From contig NZ_QJUG01000040.1 of the NCBI RefSeq assembly GCF_003426775.1, positions 1-48,332 of the forward strand: DNA of 48,332 bases, written 5' to 3'. The DNA is from Allorhizocola rhizosphaerae. Its GTDB lineage: Bacteria; Actinomycetota; Actinomycetes; Mycobacteriales; Micromonosporaceae. Position 1 is the stretch's first letter. The number at the start of each line of letters is the position of its first letter. A program made the position numbers and the translations under genes. The notes under the pieces were generated by a model. That model did not search any database. It saw only the letters and a program-made list of their open reading frames with translations, and had not been told where the DNA came from. Below are positions 7,443 to 15,424 of the stretch, in pieces.

Positions 7443-7491
7443 TTTACACATCCTCGCGAAGGTGTTAAGTAATACTGGACACCTTCGCGAG
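7443..7491 (+). promoter_or_regulatory. Promoter with long perfect inverted-repeat operator
   Basis: CTCGCGAAGGTGT at 7453-7465 and its exact complement at 7479-7491 form a 13-bp inverted repeat around a 13-base AT-richer centre (TAAGTAATACTGG) that contains a -10-like sequence. TTTACA at 7443-7448 may be the -35, 16 bases from TTAAGT (7465-7470). The repeat lies 10 bases before the first gene of the operon and GAGGGG follows it as ribosome binding site. The position fits repressor binding over the promoter. No regulator gene is adjacent. Confidence 0.65.
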
Positions 7492-7501
7492 AGGGGCTCC
7501 C

Positions 7502-8746
7502 GTGGCCATTCGAACCTTCGGCGCCAACGCGGTCGACTGGGAGCAGCGGATCGACCTGAACCGGCTGCGCGACGAACGGCTGTCCCGCCTCAAGCAATCC
7601 CTGGAGCGCTCCGAGCTCGGATCGCTGCTGACCTTCGACTTCTCCAACATCCGGTACATGACGTCCACGCACATCGGCACGTGGGCCATGGACAAGCTGA
7701 TCCGCTTCGCCCTGCTGCCGCGCGGCGGCGAGCCGCTGATCTGGGACTTCGGCTCCGCCGCACGGCACCACCAGCTCTACAACCCCTGGCTGGAGGGGGC
7801 CAAGCGCGCCCGCGCCGGGATCTCCACGCTGCGCGGCGCGTTCCACCCCGACGCCGGGATCGCCGGCGAGGTGGCCCGCAAGATTTACGAGGTGCTGGCC
7901 GAGCACGGTCTCGCGAGCGAGCCGATCGGGGTGGACCTGGTCGAGATGCCGATCCTCGCCGCGCTGCAGGCGCGCGAGCTGACCGTCGTGGATGGACAGC
8001 AGGTGTTCCTCGACGCCCGCCGGATCAAGACCGAGGACGAGATCGCACTGCTGACCCAGGCGTGCTCGATGGTCGACGCCGCCTATGAGGAGCTGTACTC
8101 GTTCCTGCGGCCGGGCGTGCGGGAGAACGAGTGCGTGGGCCTGGTCGCCAAGGTGCTCTATGACCTCGGCAGCGAATATGTGGAGGGGGTCAACGCGATC
8201 TCGGGCGAGCGCTGCTCGCCGCACCCGCACGTCTACAGTGACCGGCTGATCCGCCCCGGCGATCCGGCGTTCTTCGATATTTTGCATAGCCATATGGGGT
8301 ACCGGACGTGCTACTACAGATGTTTCGCCGTCGGCAGCGCGTCACCGGCCATGCGTGACGCCTACGTCCGCTGCCGCGAATACATGGACCGGGCCATAGC
8401 ACTGGTCAAGCCGGGAGCCACGACGGCCGACATCGTGTCGGTCTGGCCGACCGCGCAGGAGTTCGGCTTCCCCGACGAGGAGGCGGCGTTTGCCCTGCAA
8501 TACGGCCACGGCGTGGGCCTGTCCATTTGGGAGAAGCCCATCTTCAGCCGGCTCGTGTCGCTGGACCACCCCGAGGTGCTGGAGGAGGGCATGGTGTTCG
8601 CCCTTGAAACCTATTGGCCCGCAACGGATGGCTGGTCCGCTGCGCGCATCGAGGAGGAGGTCGTCGTCACCTCCACCGGGTGCGAGGTCATCACCAAGTT
8701 CCCCGCCGAGAAGCTGCTGATCGCCGGGCGAAGGTACTACTCATGA
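7502..8746 (+). CDS. M24 peptidase-fold (pita-bread) protein, DddP/creatinase-like, incomplete metal site
   Basis: 414 residues with a creatinase-type N-terminal domain (about 20-170) and an M24 domain (about 180-410). The N-terminal motif FDFSNIRYMTS resembles the DMSP lyase DddP and ectoine hydrolases. M24 metalloenzymes bind two metals through Asp, Asp, His, Glu, Glu. Here Asp259, His336 (YGHGVG), Glu369 (ALETY) and Glu384 (RIEEE) are present, but the second Asp position is Cys270-Tyr271. It may bind one metal or none, as in creatinase, and may not be a peptidase. GTG 7502 follows GAGAGGGG. Its TGA overlaps the E1-alpha ATG (ATGA), so it belongs to the same operon and probably acts on the pathway substrate. 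Confidence 0.75.
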   Translation: MAIRTFGANAVDWEQRIDLNRLRDERLSRLKQSLERSELGSLLTFDFSNIRYMTSTHIGTWAMDKLIRFALLPRGGEPLIWDFGSAARHHQLYNPWLEGAKRARAGISTLRGAFHPDAGIAGEVARKIYEVLAEHGLASEPIGVDLVEMPILAALQARELTVVDGQQVFLDARRIKTEDEIALLTQACSMVDAAYEELYSFLRPGVRENECVGLVAKVLYDLGSEYVEGVNAISGERCSPHPHVYSDRLIRPGDPAFFDILHSHMGYRTCYYRCFAVGSASPAMRDAYVRCREYMDRAIALVKPGATTADIVSVWPTAQEFGFPDEEAAFALQYGHGVGLSIWEKPIFSRLVSLDHPEVLEEGMVFALETYWPATDGWSAARIEEEVVVTSTGCEVITKFPAEKLLIAGRRYYS

Positions 8747-9693
8747 ACGACTTACTGCGCATGTACGAGTTGATGGCCGTCATCCGGCGCACGGAGAAGG
8801 CGGCCTACGACCTGTTCATGGCCGGGCTGGTGAAGGGCACCACACACCTGGCGTCCGGGCAGGAGGCGGTCGCGGTCGGGGCGAGCGAGGCGCTGCGCGA
8901 CGACGATTACACGTTCGCCACCTATCGCGGGCACCATCACACGATCGCGCGGGGCGCGACACCGGAGGCGTGCCTGGCCGAGCTGATGAGCAAGGCGACC
9001 GGGCTGTGCGGGGGCAAGGGTGGGTCGATGCACCTGACCTACGCCGCGGGCAACATGCTGGGGTCGTATGCGATCGTCGGTTCGCACCTGCCGATGGCGG
9101 TCGGGGCGGCGTGGTCCGCTCAGTTGCGCGGCAGCGAGCAGATAGCGGTGGCGTTCTTCGGCGACGGCGCGACGAACATCGGCGCGTTCCACGAGGCGCT
9201 CAACCTCGCGGCGGTGTGGAAGCTGCCCGTGGTGTTCGTGTGCGAGAACAACCTCTACATGGAATACACGCCCATCGCATCCGTGACGGCCGTGGCCAAT
9301 CCGGCCGCCGATCGGGCCTGCGCCTACAACCTGCCGGCGTCCATTGTGGACGGAAACGACGTGCTCGTGGTGCGGTCCGCTGTGCGGGAGGCGGCCGCAC
9401 GGGCACGCGATGGCGGCGGGCCAACGGTTTTGGAGATGCAGACGTACCGCCACTTCGGGCACAGCCGCACCGATCCGGCGACCTATCGACCGTCCTGGGA
9501 GGTCGAGGAATGGCTCTCGCGAGATCCGCTCACCATCGCCGCGGCACAACTGTCCAAAGAGGATGTGGCCGCCGCCGACGCGCGGGCCGAAAAGGTCGTG
9601 GCGGAGGCGGTTGAGGCGGCGAAGGCGGCGCCGCCCGCCGAGGGTGCGCTCACCGACGTCTGGGCCGATGGGAGCTCGACGTGGCGGACATGA
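8743..9693 (+). CDS. 2-oxo acid dehydrogenase E1 component, alpha subunit
   Basis: 316 residues, the usual length for the alpha chain of heterotetrameric E1 enzymes (pyruvate, branched-chain oxo acid or acetoin type). The thiamine diphosphate motif runs from GDG at 140-142 to ENN at 168-170, and the phosphorylation-loop-type segment YRHFGHSRTDP is present. With the beta subunit it should decarboxylate a 2-oxo acid or cleave an acetoin-like substrate. ATG 8743 overlaps the previous stop. No E2 or E3 gene follows, so the acyl acceptor must be encoded elsewhere or the enzyme works without one. Acetoin-type is my best guess from the short length and the GGKGGSMH motif, but the substrate is open. 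Confidence 0.85.
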   Translation: MNDLLRMYELMAVIRRTEKAAYDLFMAGLVKGTTHLASGQEAVAVGASEALRDDDYTFATYRGHHHTIARGATPEACLAELMSKATGLCGGKGGSMHLTYAAGNMLGSYAIVGSHLPMAVGAAWSAQLRGSEQIAVAFFGDGATNIGAFHEALNLAAVWKLPVVFVCENNLYMEYTPIASVTAVANPAADRACAYNLPASIVDGNDVLVVRSAVREAAARARDGGGPTVLEMQTYRHFGHSRTDPATYRPSWEVEEWLSRDPLTIAAAQLSKEDVAAADARAEKVVAEAVEAAKAAPPAEGALTDVWADGSSTWRT

Positions 9694-10658
9694 CCTATCG
9701 GGAAGCCGTCGCCGAGGGCATCGCGCGCGAGATGCGGCTTGACCCGACAGTCGTGTGCCTGGGTGAGGACATCGGCGCGGCAGAGGGCGTGTTCAAGACG
9801 ACCGTCGGGCTGTTCAAAGAGTTCGGCCCCACCCGGGTCTGGGACACGCCCATCTCCGAACAGGCCATCGTCGGCGCGGCGATGGGCGCGGCCATGACCG
9901 GACTGCGCCCGGTCGCCGAGATCATGTTCTCCGACTTCCTCGCCTGCTGCTGGGACTACCTGGCCAACGAGATCCCCAAGGTGCGCTACATGACCGGGGG
10001 CCAGGTGACCGTGCCGCTTGTCGTCCGCACGGCCAACGGCGGCGGGCTCGGCTTCGGCGCGCAACACTCGCAGGCCGTGGAGAACTGGGCGTTCACCGTG
10101 CCGGGGCTGAAGATCGCCGCGCCGTCCACTCCGGCAGATGTCATCGGGCTGTTGGCCGCGGCGATCCGCAGCGACGACCCGGTCGTGGTGTTCGAACACA
10201 AAGGACTGTTCGCCAGCAGGGGCCCGGCCCCGCCGGCCGGGCATGTCGTGCCGCTGGGCCAGGCGTCGATCGCGCGCCAGGGCCGTGACGTCACGCTCGT
10301 GGCCCTCGCCTCGACCGTGCCGATCGCACTGCAGGCGGCCGAAACCCTTGCCGCGGACGGCATCGAGGCCGAGGTGATCGACCTGCGCTGCCTCGTGCCG
10401 CTGGACATGCGCACCGTGCTGGAGTCGCTCGCGCGCACGTCGCGGCTCGTCGTGGTGGAGGAAAACCCGTATCAGGGCGGTTGGGGCGCGACCGTGGTCT
10501 CGATCGTCGCCGACGAGGGGTTCGAACTGCTCGACGCTCCCATCCGCAGGGTCGCGGGCGAGTGCGTGCCGCTGCCCTTCGCCGATTCGCTTGAGGCGCA
10601 GGTGATCCCGACCGCGGCGCGGGTCATCGACGTCGTTGGGCAGCTCGCTGCGTACTAG
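9681..10658 (+). CDS. 2-oxo acid dehydrogenase E1 component, beta subunit
   Basis: 325 residues with the family order: N-terminal MTYREAVAEG, the catalytic-Glu segment LGEDIG (residues 26-31), a PISEQ motif, the Gly-rich GGGLGFGAQHSQ, and the C-terminal transketolase domain ending with VVVEENPYQGGWG. It pairs with the alpha subunit to complete the thiamine diphosphate site. GTG 9681 has GGGAG six bases upstream; ATG 9690, which forms an ATGA overlap with the alpha stop, is the alternative. It is followed after 9 bases by the SDR gene. Confidence 0.88.
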   Translation: MADMTYREAVAEGIAREMRLDPTVVCLGEDIGAAEGVFKTTVGLFKEFGPTRVWDTPISEQAIVGAAMGAAMTGLRPVAEIMFSDFLACCWDYLANEIPKVRYMTGGQVTVPLVVRTANGGGLGFGAQHSQAVENWAFTVPGLKIAAPSTPADVIGLLAAAIRSDDPVVVFEHKGLFASRGPAPPAGHVVPLGQASIARQGRDVTLVALASTVPIALQAAETLAADGIEAEVIDLRCLVPLDMRTVLESLARTSRLVVVEENPYQGGWGATVVSIVADEGFELLDAPIRRVAGECVPLPFADSLEAQVIPTAARVIDVVGQLAAY

Positions 10659-10667
10659 GAGAAGACA

Positions 10668-11354
10668 ATGAGTGTCATCATCGTCGGCGGCACGGCCGGG
10701 ATCGGCAAGGAACTGGCCCGGCACTATGCCGCGCGGGGACAGAAGGTCGTCATCACCGGACGCGACTCCATCCGGGCCACCGATGTCGCGGCCGAGGTGG
10801 GAGCCGCGACGGGGCTCGGGTTCGACCTCGCCGACCCGTCGGGGATCGCCGACGCGCTGTCGGTCGTCACCGGGCCGGTGGACCACCTCGTGCTCGCGGC
10901 GATCGACCGGGACGCCAACACCGCCGCGAAATACGACCTGTCCGCGGCGAGCTATCTGGTGACTTTGAAACTCATCGGGTACACGGAAGTCGTGCACGCA
11001 CTGGCGGAGCGCATGTCGCCCGACGGCTCGATCCTCCTGTTTGGAGGAATGGCGCGGGTGCGGCCCTATCCCGGGTCCACGACCGTGACCACGGTCAACG
11101 CGGGCGTGATCGGCATGGTGCGCACGCTGTCGGTCGAGCTCGCCCCGATCCGGGTCAACTCCATCCATCCCGGCATCGTCGGCGACAGTCCATTCTGGAA
11201 GGGCAAACCCGCCGCTGTGCTGGAGGCGTTCCGGGCCGGCACGCTGACCGGCCGGCTCGCGAGCATGGACGAGGTCGTGTCGGCGGCCGCGTTCCTGCTC
11301 GAACATCGCTCGATCAACGGGGTGGACCTCGTGGTGGACGGCGGCTGGCGGTGA
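10668..11354 (+). CDS. Atypical short-chain dehydrogenase/reductase without the Tyr-Lys pair
   Basis: 228 residues with an SDR Rossmann start (GGTAGIGKE, residues 7-15) and the usual C-terminal VDGGW. The classical active site YxxxK is absent: where family members have YxASKAA this protein has VTTVNAG (residues 140-146), so both Tyr and Lys are replaced. NSIHPGIVGDSP after it is normal for the fold. It belongs to an atypical SDR type with the segment PYPGSTTVTTVN and may use another catalytic set or act as a binding protein. AGGAG precedes the ATG. Its TGA overlaps the next GTG (GTGA), so it is within the operon. Confidence 0.8.
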   Translation: MSVIIVGGTAGIGKELARHYAARGQKVVITGRDSIRATDVAAEVGAATGLGFDLADPSGIADALSVVTGPVDHLVLAAIDRDANTAAKYDLSAASYLVTLKLIGYTEVVHALAERMSPDGSILLFGGMARVRPYPGSTTVTTVNAGVIGMVRTLSVELAPIRVNSIHPGIVGDSPFWKGKPAAVLEAFRAGTLTGRLASMDEVVSAAAFLLEHRSINGVDLVVDGGWR

Positions 11355-12226
11355 CCGAGATAGCCGTCGTCGGAGCGGGCAACATGGGTGCGGCCATGGT
11401 TGCCAGGCTCCGCGAGGTCGGGCATGCGGTGACGGTGTACAACCGCACCGCGGCCCGTGCCGCCTCCCTTGCGGCCCGGACCGGTGCGCTGGCCGCCCGG
11501 ACCGCGAGGGAGGCGGCCGAACAGGCCAGCCACGTCATCGTGTCGCTGGCCGACGACGCGGCGGTGCTGGCCACCTATCGCGGCGACGACGGGCTCGCCG
11601 CGGGCTTGCAAAAGCACGCGATCGTGCTGGAGACCAGCACCATCCACCCGTCCACGGTGCGCAGGCTGGCGTCCGATGTGGAAAGTCGCGGCGCGACCCT
11701 GCTCGACACGCCGGTCTCCGGCAGCGTGCCGGTCGTGCAGCGCGGTGAGCTCCTGGTGATGGCCGGTGGCCCGTCCGCCGCCGTGGCTCGGGCGGAGCCG
11801 GTGTTCGGGGCACTTGCCAAGCGGGTGATTCACGTTGGCGGGCAAGGATCCGGCGCCACCATGAAACTGGCCGTCAACGCGGTGGTGCACGCGCTCAACC
11901 TCGCGCTGTCGGAGGCGCTCGTGCTCGCGGAGCGGGCGGGCGTCGACCGGGCGCTCGCCTACGAGGTGTTCGCCTCAAGCGCGGTCGCGGCGCCGTTCGT
12001 GCAATACAAGCGGCCCGCCTTCCTCGCACCCGACGGCACGCCGGTCGCGTTCTCGCTCGATCTCGTGGCCAAGGATCTGGACCTCATCGACACGCTGGCC
12101 CACGACGTCGGCGCCCGCATGGACCAGCTCGCCACAACCCGTGACGTCGTAGCCCGCGCCCTTGCCGCAGGTCTTGGCGAGCACGACCTCAGCGCGCTCG
12201 CCGGACTGTTGCGCGAGCCCAACTAG
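11351..12226 (+). CDS. 3-hydroxyisobutyrate dehydrogenase-family oxidoreductase
   Basis: 291 residues, typical of beta-hydroxyacid dehydrogenases. An N-terminal dinucleotide-binding GAGNMG (8-13), the substrate-binding DTPVSGS (119-125) and the catalytic Lys172 with Asn176 (GATMKLAVN) are all present, so it should be active. The family oxidises 3-hydroxyisobutyrate, tartronate semialdehyde and similar substrates with NAD(P). It is the last gene of the operon; the stop is followed by a convergent lipoprotein gene after 34 bases. It likely handles a 3-hydroxyacid or its semialdehyde made by the earlier enzymes. Confidence 0.85.
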   Translation: MTEIAVVGAGNMGAAMVARLREVGHAVTVYNRTAARAASLAARTGALAARTAREAAEQASHVIVSLADDAAVLATYRGDDGLAAGLQKHAIVLETSTIHPSTVRRLASDVESRGATLLDTPVSGSVPVVQRGELLVMAGGPSAAVARAEPVFGALAKRVIHVGGQGSGATMKLAVNAVVHALNLALSEALVLAERAGVDRALAYEVFASSAVAAPFVQYKRPAFLAPDGTPVAFSLDLVAKDLDLIDTLAHDVGARMDQLATTRDVVARALAAGLGEHDLSALAGLLREPN

Positions 12227-12260
12227 CCCGGCGCAGTGCGACTTTCGGTAGGTCCGGCAA

Positions 12261-12827
12261 TCAGCCCGCCACAGGCGTTCCCGAGCGCGGCCCGCCCAGC
12301 GGGACACGGCCCTGCCCCTGCACAACACACAGTGCAGCACCCGGGTAGTGGCCCGCAAGGGCGCCTTCGGCCTTTGCCGGATCCTGTGCTCCCACCTCGA
12401 CACAGCTGCCGTCCTGCCGGATGGACAGCTCATGCAACACGATCCCGCGCCCGTTCCACTCCTCAGTGTCGGCTCGGAGGCGATCAAACGCGGGTTGCAA
12501 CTCGGCTCTCGAATGGCGCGCATCCATCATCTTGACCGATGAGTGCCAGGGCTGCCCGGCAAGGTAGCCGTCGAATGCCGGCGAAGCCTTGCGCCACACC
12601 AGGACCGCATCCTGATCGGTATCCACCGCCACGCCGGCGAACGCGTCGGGAAACCGTTGTTCCCCTGCGGCCCTCACCGCTCCGGCGATCTCATTGAGCC
12701 TGCCCTGGTTGGCCGGAAACGGCGTCGCCTCCCCGGTGCTCGCGCCGTCGCCACGACCCGTGCCGCAGGCCGCCAGCACAACCAGCATGGCCGCGCCCCA
12801 CATCACCGCGCTCACGCCACGTCTCAT
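12261..12827 (-). CDS. Lipoprotein resembling an S1-protease prodomain
   Basis: 188 residues with a lipoprotein signal (LVVLAAC, Cys21). AGGAGGTCGAA precedes the ATG. The body resembles the propeptide of the neighbouring S1 protease, block by block: RLNEIAGAVRA against RMNDAAAEIRS, DAVLVWRKASPAF against RELRVYWRGPVPG, and DARHSRAEL against QARFTQADL. Streptogrisin-type propeptides act as folding chaperones and inhibitors. A membrane-anchored stand-alone version could control the protease outside the cell, but this is inference. The gene lies 69 bases downstream of the protease on the same strand. No catalytic triad is present. Confidence 0.65.
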   Translation of the reverse strand: MRRGVSAVMWGAAMLVVLAACGTGRGDGASTGEATPFPANQGRLNEIAGAVRAAGEQRFPDAFAGVAVDTDQDAVLVWRKASPAFDGYLAGQPWHSSVKMMDARHSRAELQPAFDRLRADTEEWNGRGIVLHELSIRQDGSCVEVGAQDPAKAEGALAGHYPGAALCVVQGQGRVPLGGPRSGTPVAG

Positions 12828-12896
12828 TTCGACCTCCTGGCGCGGGCCGGCCCATGTCGCGATGGACCGGGCAGACCCGCGCGAATAGTGTAAACG

Positions 12897-14117
12897 TCAT
12901 CCCGTGATCAAAGTGGCGCCGTAATAGGCGAGCGTCTGGGTCACGTCGGCATACCAAACGCGGCTGTAGCAGGTCCGCGCCACCGGCATGCCGGTGCAGG
13001 GCACGACGTAGGCGGGCATGCCGGCGCTGAGGATTCCCTTGGCGATGACCTTGCCATTGTCGGGATTCGGCAGCTCGAACACCGGTCCTCCGCTGTCACC
13101 GCTGCCCGCGGCGTTGGTGCCGTCATTCTTGCGTGCAGCGACAAACGGCCCGTCGCCACTGATGTAGACATTGTTGTTAATCACCTGGATGCCGCAGCGA
13201 ACCCCCGAGACCGCACCCGAGGTGCATAGCCAATTGCCGATTTCGCTGAACGACGCGCTCTGCACGAGTTTGTAGGCGGAGCTGTTGTATGGCCCATCAA
13301 ACATTCGCGCCAGGCTCGGGCCATCGATGAGGGCGATGTCACGCGAATAGACATGGCTATATGCCCCGCCTATGAGGTCCATGCCACCGTCATAGACCGG
13401 CACAGACCAGGCGTAACAGTGTGCGGCGTGGAGCAGTTTGGCCCGGCCGGAATGGATCACGCCGAAACCCGTGGTGCATTGCCACACGCCGTCTTGTCGC
13501 CTGGTGAGGCCTCCCGAGTTGTAGGCCGGGCTGTCGTCTTGCCGCGATGCCATGAACTGCCGCCCAGCCCAGTCCTCGCCCATCTCCACCGCCACCGACG
13601 ATGCCACGACGGCCTGGGCGGCCCGTTCGCTCACGCCGTGACCGGCCCGCCGGCTGATGCGCAGGCCCTGCGCACCCTCGATGGGAGCCACCTCGGCGAA
13701 CTCGGGAAACTGGGACAGCCGTTGTGCTTCGGCGAGCAGGTCAGCCTGGGTGAATCTGGCCTGCACGACGGCTATCGGAACCTGCTCACGTCGCTTGTCG
13801 AGGACGGCCTGGATATCGCCCGGGACCGGCCCTCGCCAATAGACCCGCAGCTCGCGGTTTTCGGGAGCGGCCACAATCGCGCCGAAACCCGACGCGGCAT
13901 CATGGCCGGCCATGGAGCGGATCTCTGCCGCCGCGTCATTCATCCTGCCCTGGAGTTCAAAGAGCTCGGTCCAGCTCGTGAATCCGCCGGGAACGGGCTC
14001 GGCGACCGACAACCGCGTCGTGCTGTCGCCGATCGGGGCGGCAGCTCCCGCGGAATGGGGCATAGCCAGGGTCATCGCCGCCACGGTGATCGCGGCGAGC
14101 TTCGCCTTTGTTTTCAT
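12897..14117 (-). CDS. Secreted trypsin-like (S1) protease with propeptide
   Basis: 406 residues: a signal peptide (residues 1-26, cleavage near AGA-A), a propeptide of about 130 residues, and a chymotrypsin-fold domain. The triad is complete: His233 (LLHAAHC), Asp260 (SRDIALID) and Ser342 (GSGDSGGPVF). Paired cysteines near the His and Ser suggest extracellular disulfides. The layout matches actinomycete streptogrisin/alpha-lytic-type proteases, but the propeptide is short. GGGG lies about 10 bases before the ATG. It precedes the prodomain-like lipoprotein and may be transcribed with it. Confidence 0.85.
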   Translation of the reverse strand: MKTKAKLAAITVAAMTLAMPHSAGAAAPIGDSTTRLSVAEPVPGGFTSWTELFELQGRMNDAAAEIRSMAGHDAASGFGAIVAAPENRELRVYWRGPVPGDIQAVLDKRREQVPIAVVQARFTQADLLAEAQRLSQFPEFAEVAPIEGAQGLRISRRAGHGVSERAAQAVVASSVAVEMGEDWAGRQFMASRQDDSPAYNSGGLTRRQDGVWQCTTGFGVIHSGRAKLLHAAHCYAWSVPVYDGGMDLIGGAYSHVYSRDIALIDGPSLARMFDGPYNSSAYKLVQSASFSEIGNWLCTSGAVSGVRCGIQVINNNVYISGDGPFVAARKNDGTNAAGSGDSGGPVFELPNPDNGKVIAKGILSAGMPAYVVPCTGMPVARTCYSRVWYADVTQTLAYYGATLITG

Positions 14118-14330
14118 GTGTTTTCCCCCATGTCAAAGTTGTCTGCGTGCCGGAGTGCGTCAGGTCCCACTCATGCCGCAGAGCGACTGTGCGAGAGAGG
14201 TTAGCGGCGAAGGCCGGGTTCGCGCTGTCCCGTTGTGCGCCGGGACAACGGTTGATCTACAGGGACGCACGTCAATGCGTGGGAGTGATCCGTGTCACAC
14301 CCTCCACAGTGGACAGGCAACGGATTCCCG

Positions 14331-14360
14331 GCGGCCCCGCGGCTCAAAACCCGGGGCCGC
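14331..14360 (-). terminator. Hairpin after the carbohydrate operon
   Basis: GCGGCCCCG and CGGGGCCGC form a 9-bp stem around a 12-base loop. It resembles the hairpin at 24957-24997 that follows the CBM2 esterase gene, and it sits directly after the CBM2-like remnant, so it is probably a duplicated gene end. It could also terminate the operon that stops at 14528. Confidence 0.5.
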
Positions 14361-14490
14361 AACGCTTCCGGCGCGGTGTGCAGACCCGGGTGGTCGGCGC
14401 GCGTTGGCGCCGTTCCATGAGGCGATGAAGCCGACAGTCACGCTCTGGCCCGGGTTGAGCAGGCCGGATCCACCCGGGTTTCGCCAGCGG
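14361..14490 (-). pseudogene. Remnant of a CBM2-containing protein (C-terminal end)
   Basis: On the minus strand the frame reads LNPGQSVTVGFIASWNG, nearly identical to LNPGQSITFGFIASWNG at the end of the intact CBM2 esterase (25000-26121). A one-base deletion then shifts the frame; in the shifted frame the ending VCTPR matches the esterase TCTPR, and the stop codon is lost. DNA similarity continues into the flanking hairpin. Similarity fades above about 14470 and no other part of a gene is visible. The 410-base gap 14118-14527 holds nothing else I can support. Confidence 0.65.
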
Positions 14491-14527
14491 ATTCGGCGCA
14501 ACACCCGCGGCGTTGGCGGGTCGCGCG

Positions 14528-15424
14528 TCAGCCGATCAGGGCCTGGCTGCCGCGCTCGGCGAGGGCTTTGGCACTCTGGTCGCCGGCGGCGATCACGACC
14601 GCATACCGGAAGCGGATGGTCGTGTCGGGTAGCACCGGCACCTCCTCGTCGAAGAACGGAGCCGGGCAGACGCAGGCGAACTCCTCGGTGCGGGTGAACC
14701 ACTGCGGCGGGTGCTGCGGGTTGGCCGGGTGGTCCACCATCACGATCGTCGACCACGACCCGGTCTCGTCGTGCCGGCCGCGGAAGGCGAGCCAGGGCGA
14801 GCGCATCCCGCGCAGGTCGTTGCCGCTGCCCACCCTCTCGGGCGATTCGACGGTGCCGCCGGTGAACGATCGCGGGCCCCGCCAGAAGAGCCCGCCATAA
14901 CCCGCGTTGGGCCGTCCCTTGGTCGTGGGCGAGCCGATGTCCAAAGTGGACCCGGACACGTTCGTCATGGCCGTGTCGAAGGTGAGCACCCAGGCGGTGT
15001 CGTCCAACACGGCCGCCGTCAGCGCGCGATGCTCCTCGATGACCGGCTCGCCGGTCTGAGAGCGCCAGTCGAGCCGGTGCGCGAGGTGCGCCCGGTCATC
15101 GGTGGCGGACAGCGCCGTCAGCTCCCGGTGCAGCGCGCTGCCGTTGTTGTCGAGCTGCACGTAGAACTGGCCGTGCACATATGTCGGGCCGCCCCAGAAG
15201 TTGTGCTCGCCGACGTGCGGCAGGGACCAGGCGATCCCCTTGTGCCACACGTGGTCGTGCGGCCGGTACAGCGAGACGACGTCGCCCGCCAGGGTGCGGA
15301 TCGGGTGCAGATAGGGCTTCGGTGATTCGAGCGTCGGGGTGTCGGGCCGGTACACGTAGGTGAAAAGCTCGACACCCGCGGCCGTGACCGTTATCGAGTG
15401 GTCGAGGTGGTGATGCGCGTCCAT
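14528..15424 (-). CDS. PmoA-family (DUF6807-type) protein
   Basis: 298 residues. The segments FTYVYRPDTP, SPKPYLHPIRTLAG, RPHDHVWHKGI and NFWGG are characteristic of the family annotated as PmoA, found in carbohydrate and aromatic-sugar degradation loci, often beside Gfo/Idh/MocA enzymes. Several conserved His (HDHVWH) could bind metal. The reaction is not established; the methane oxygenase name is historical and misleading. The start overlaps the preceding oxidoreductase gene by 34 bases, so it is the last gene of the operon. A later start would remove conserved sequence. Confidence 0.8.
   Translation of the reverse strand: MDAHHHLDHSITVTAAGVELFTYVYRPDTPTLESPKPYLHPIRTLAGDVVSLYRPHDHVWHKGIAWSLPHVGEHNFWGGPTYVHGQFYVQLDNNGSALHRELTALSATDDRAHLAHRLDWRSQTGEPVIEEHRALTAAVLDDTAWVLTFDTAMTNVSGSTLDIGSPTTKGRPNAGYGGLFWRGPRSFTGGTVESPERVGSGNDLRGMRSPWLAFRGRHDETGSWSTIVMVDHPANPQHPPQWFTRTEEFACVCPAPFFDEEVPVLPDTTIRFRYAVVIAAGDQSAKALAERGSQALIG

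Noticed and set aside
8743-10658. Complete pyruvate or branched-chain dehydrogenase complex
   Set aside because: Only E1 subunits are present; no lipoyl E2 or E3 gene lies in the operon.
9483-11306. Long minus-strand frame opposite the E1-beta and SDR genes
   Set aside because: Shadow frame with His/Arg/Asp/Gly-rich composition; the plus strand has well-conserved enzymes.
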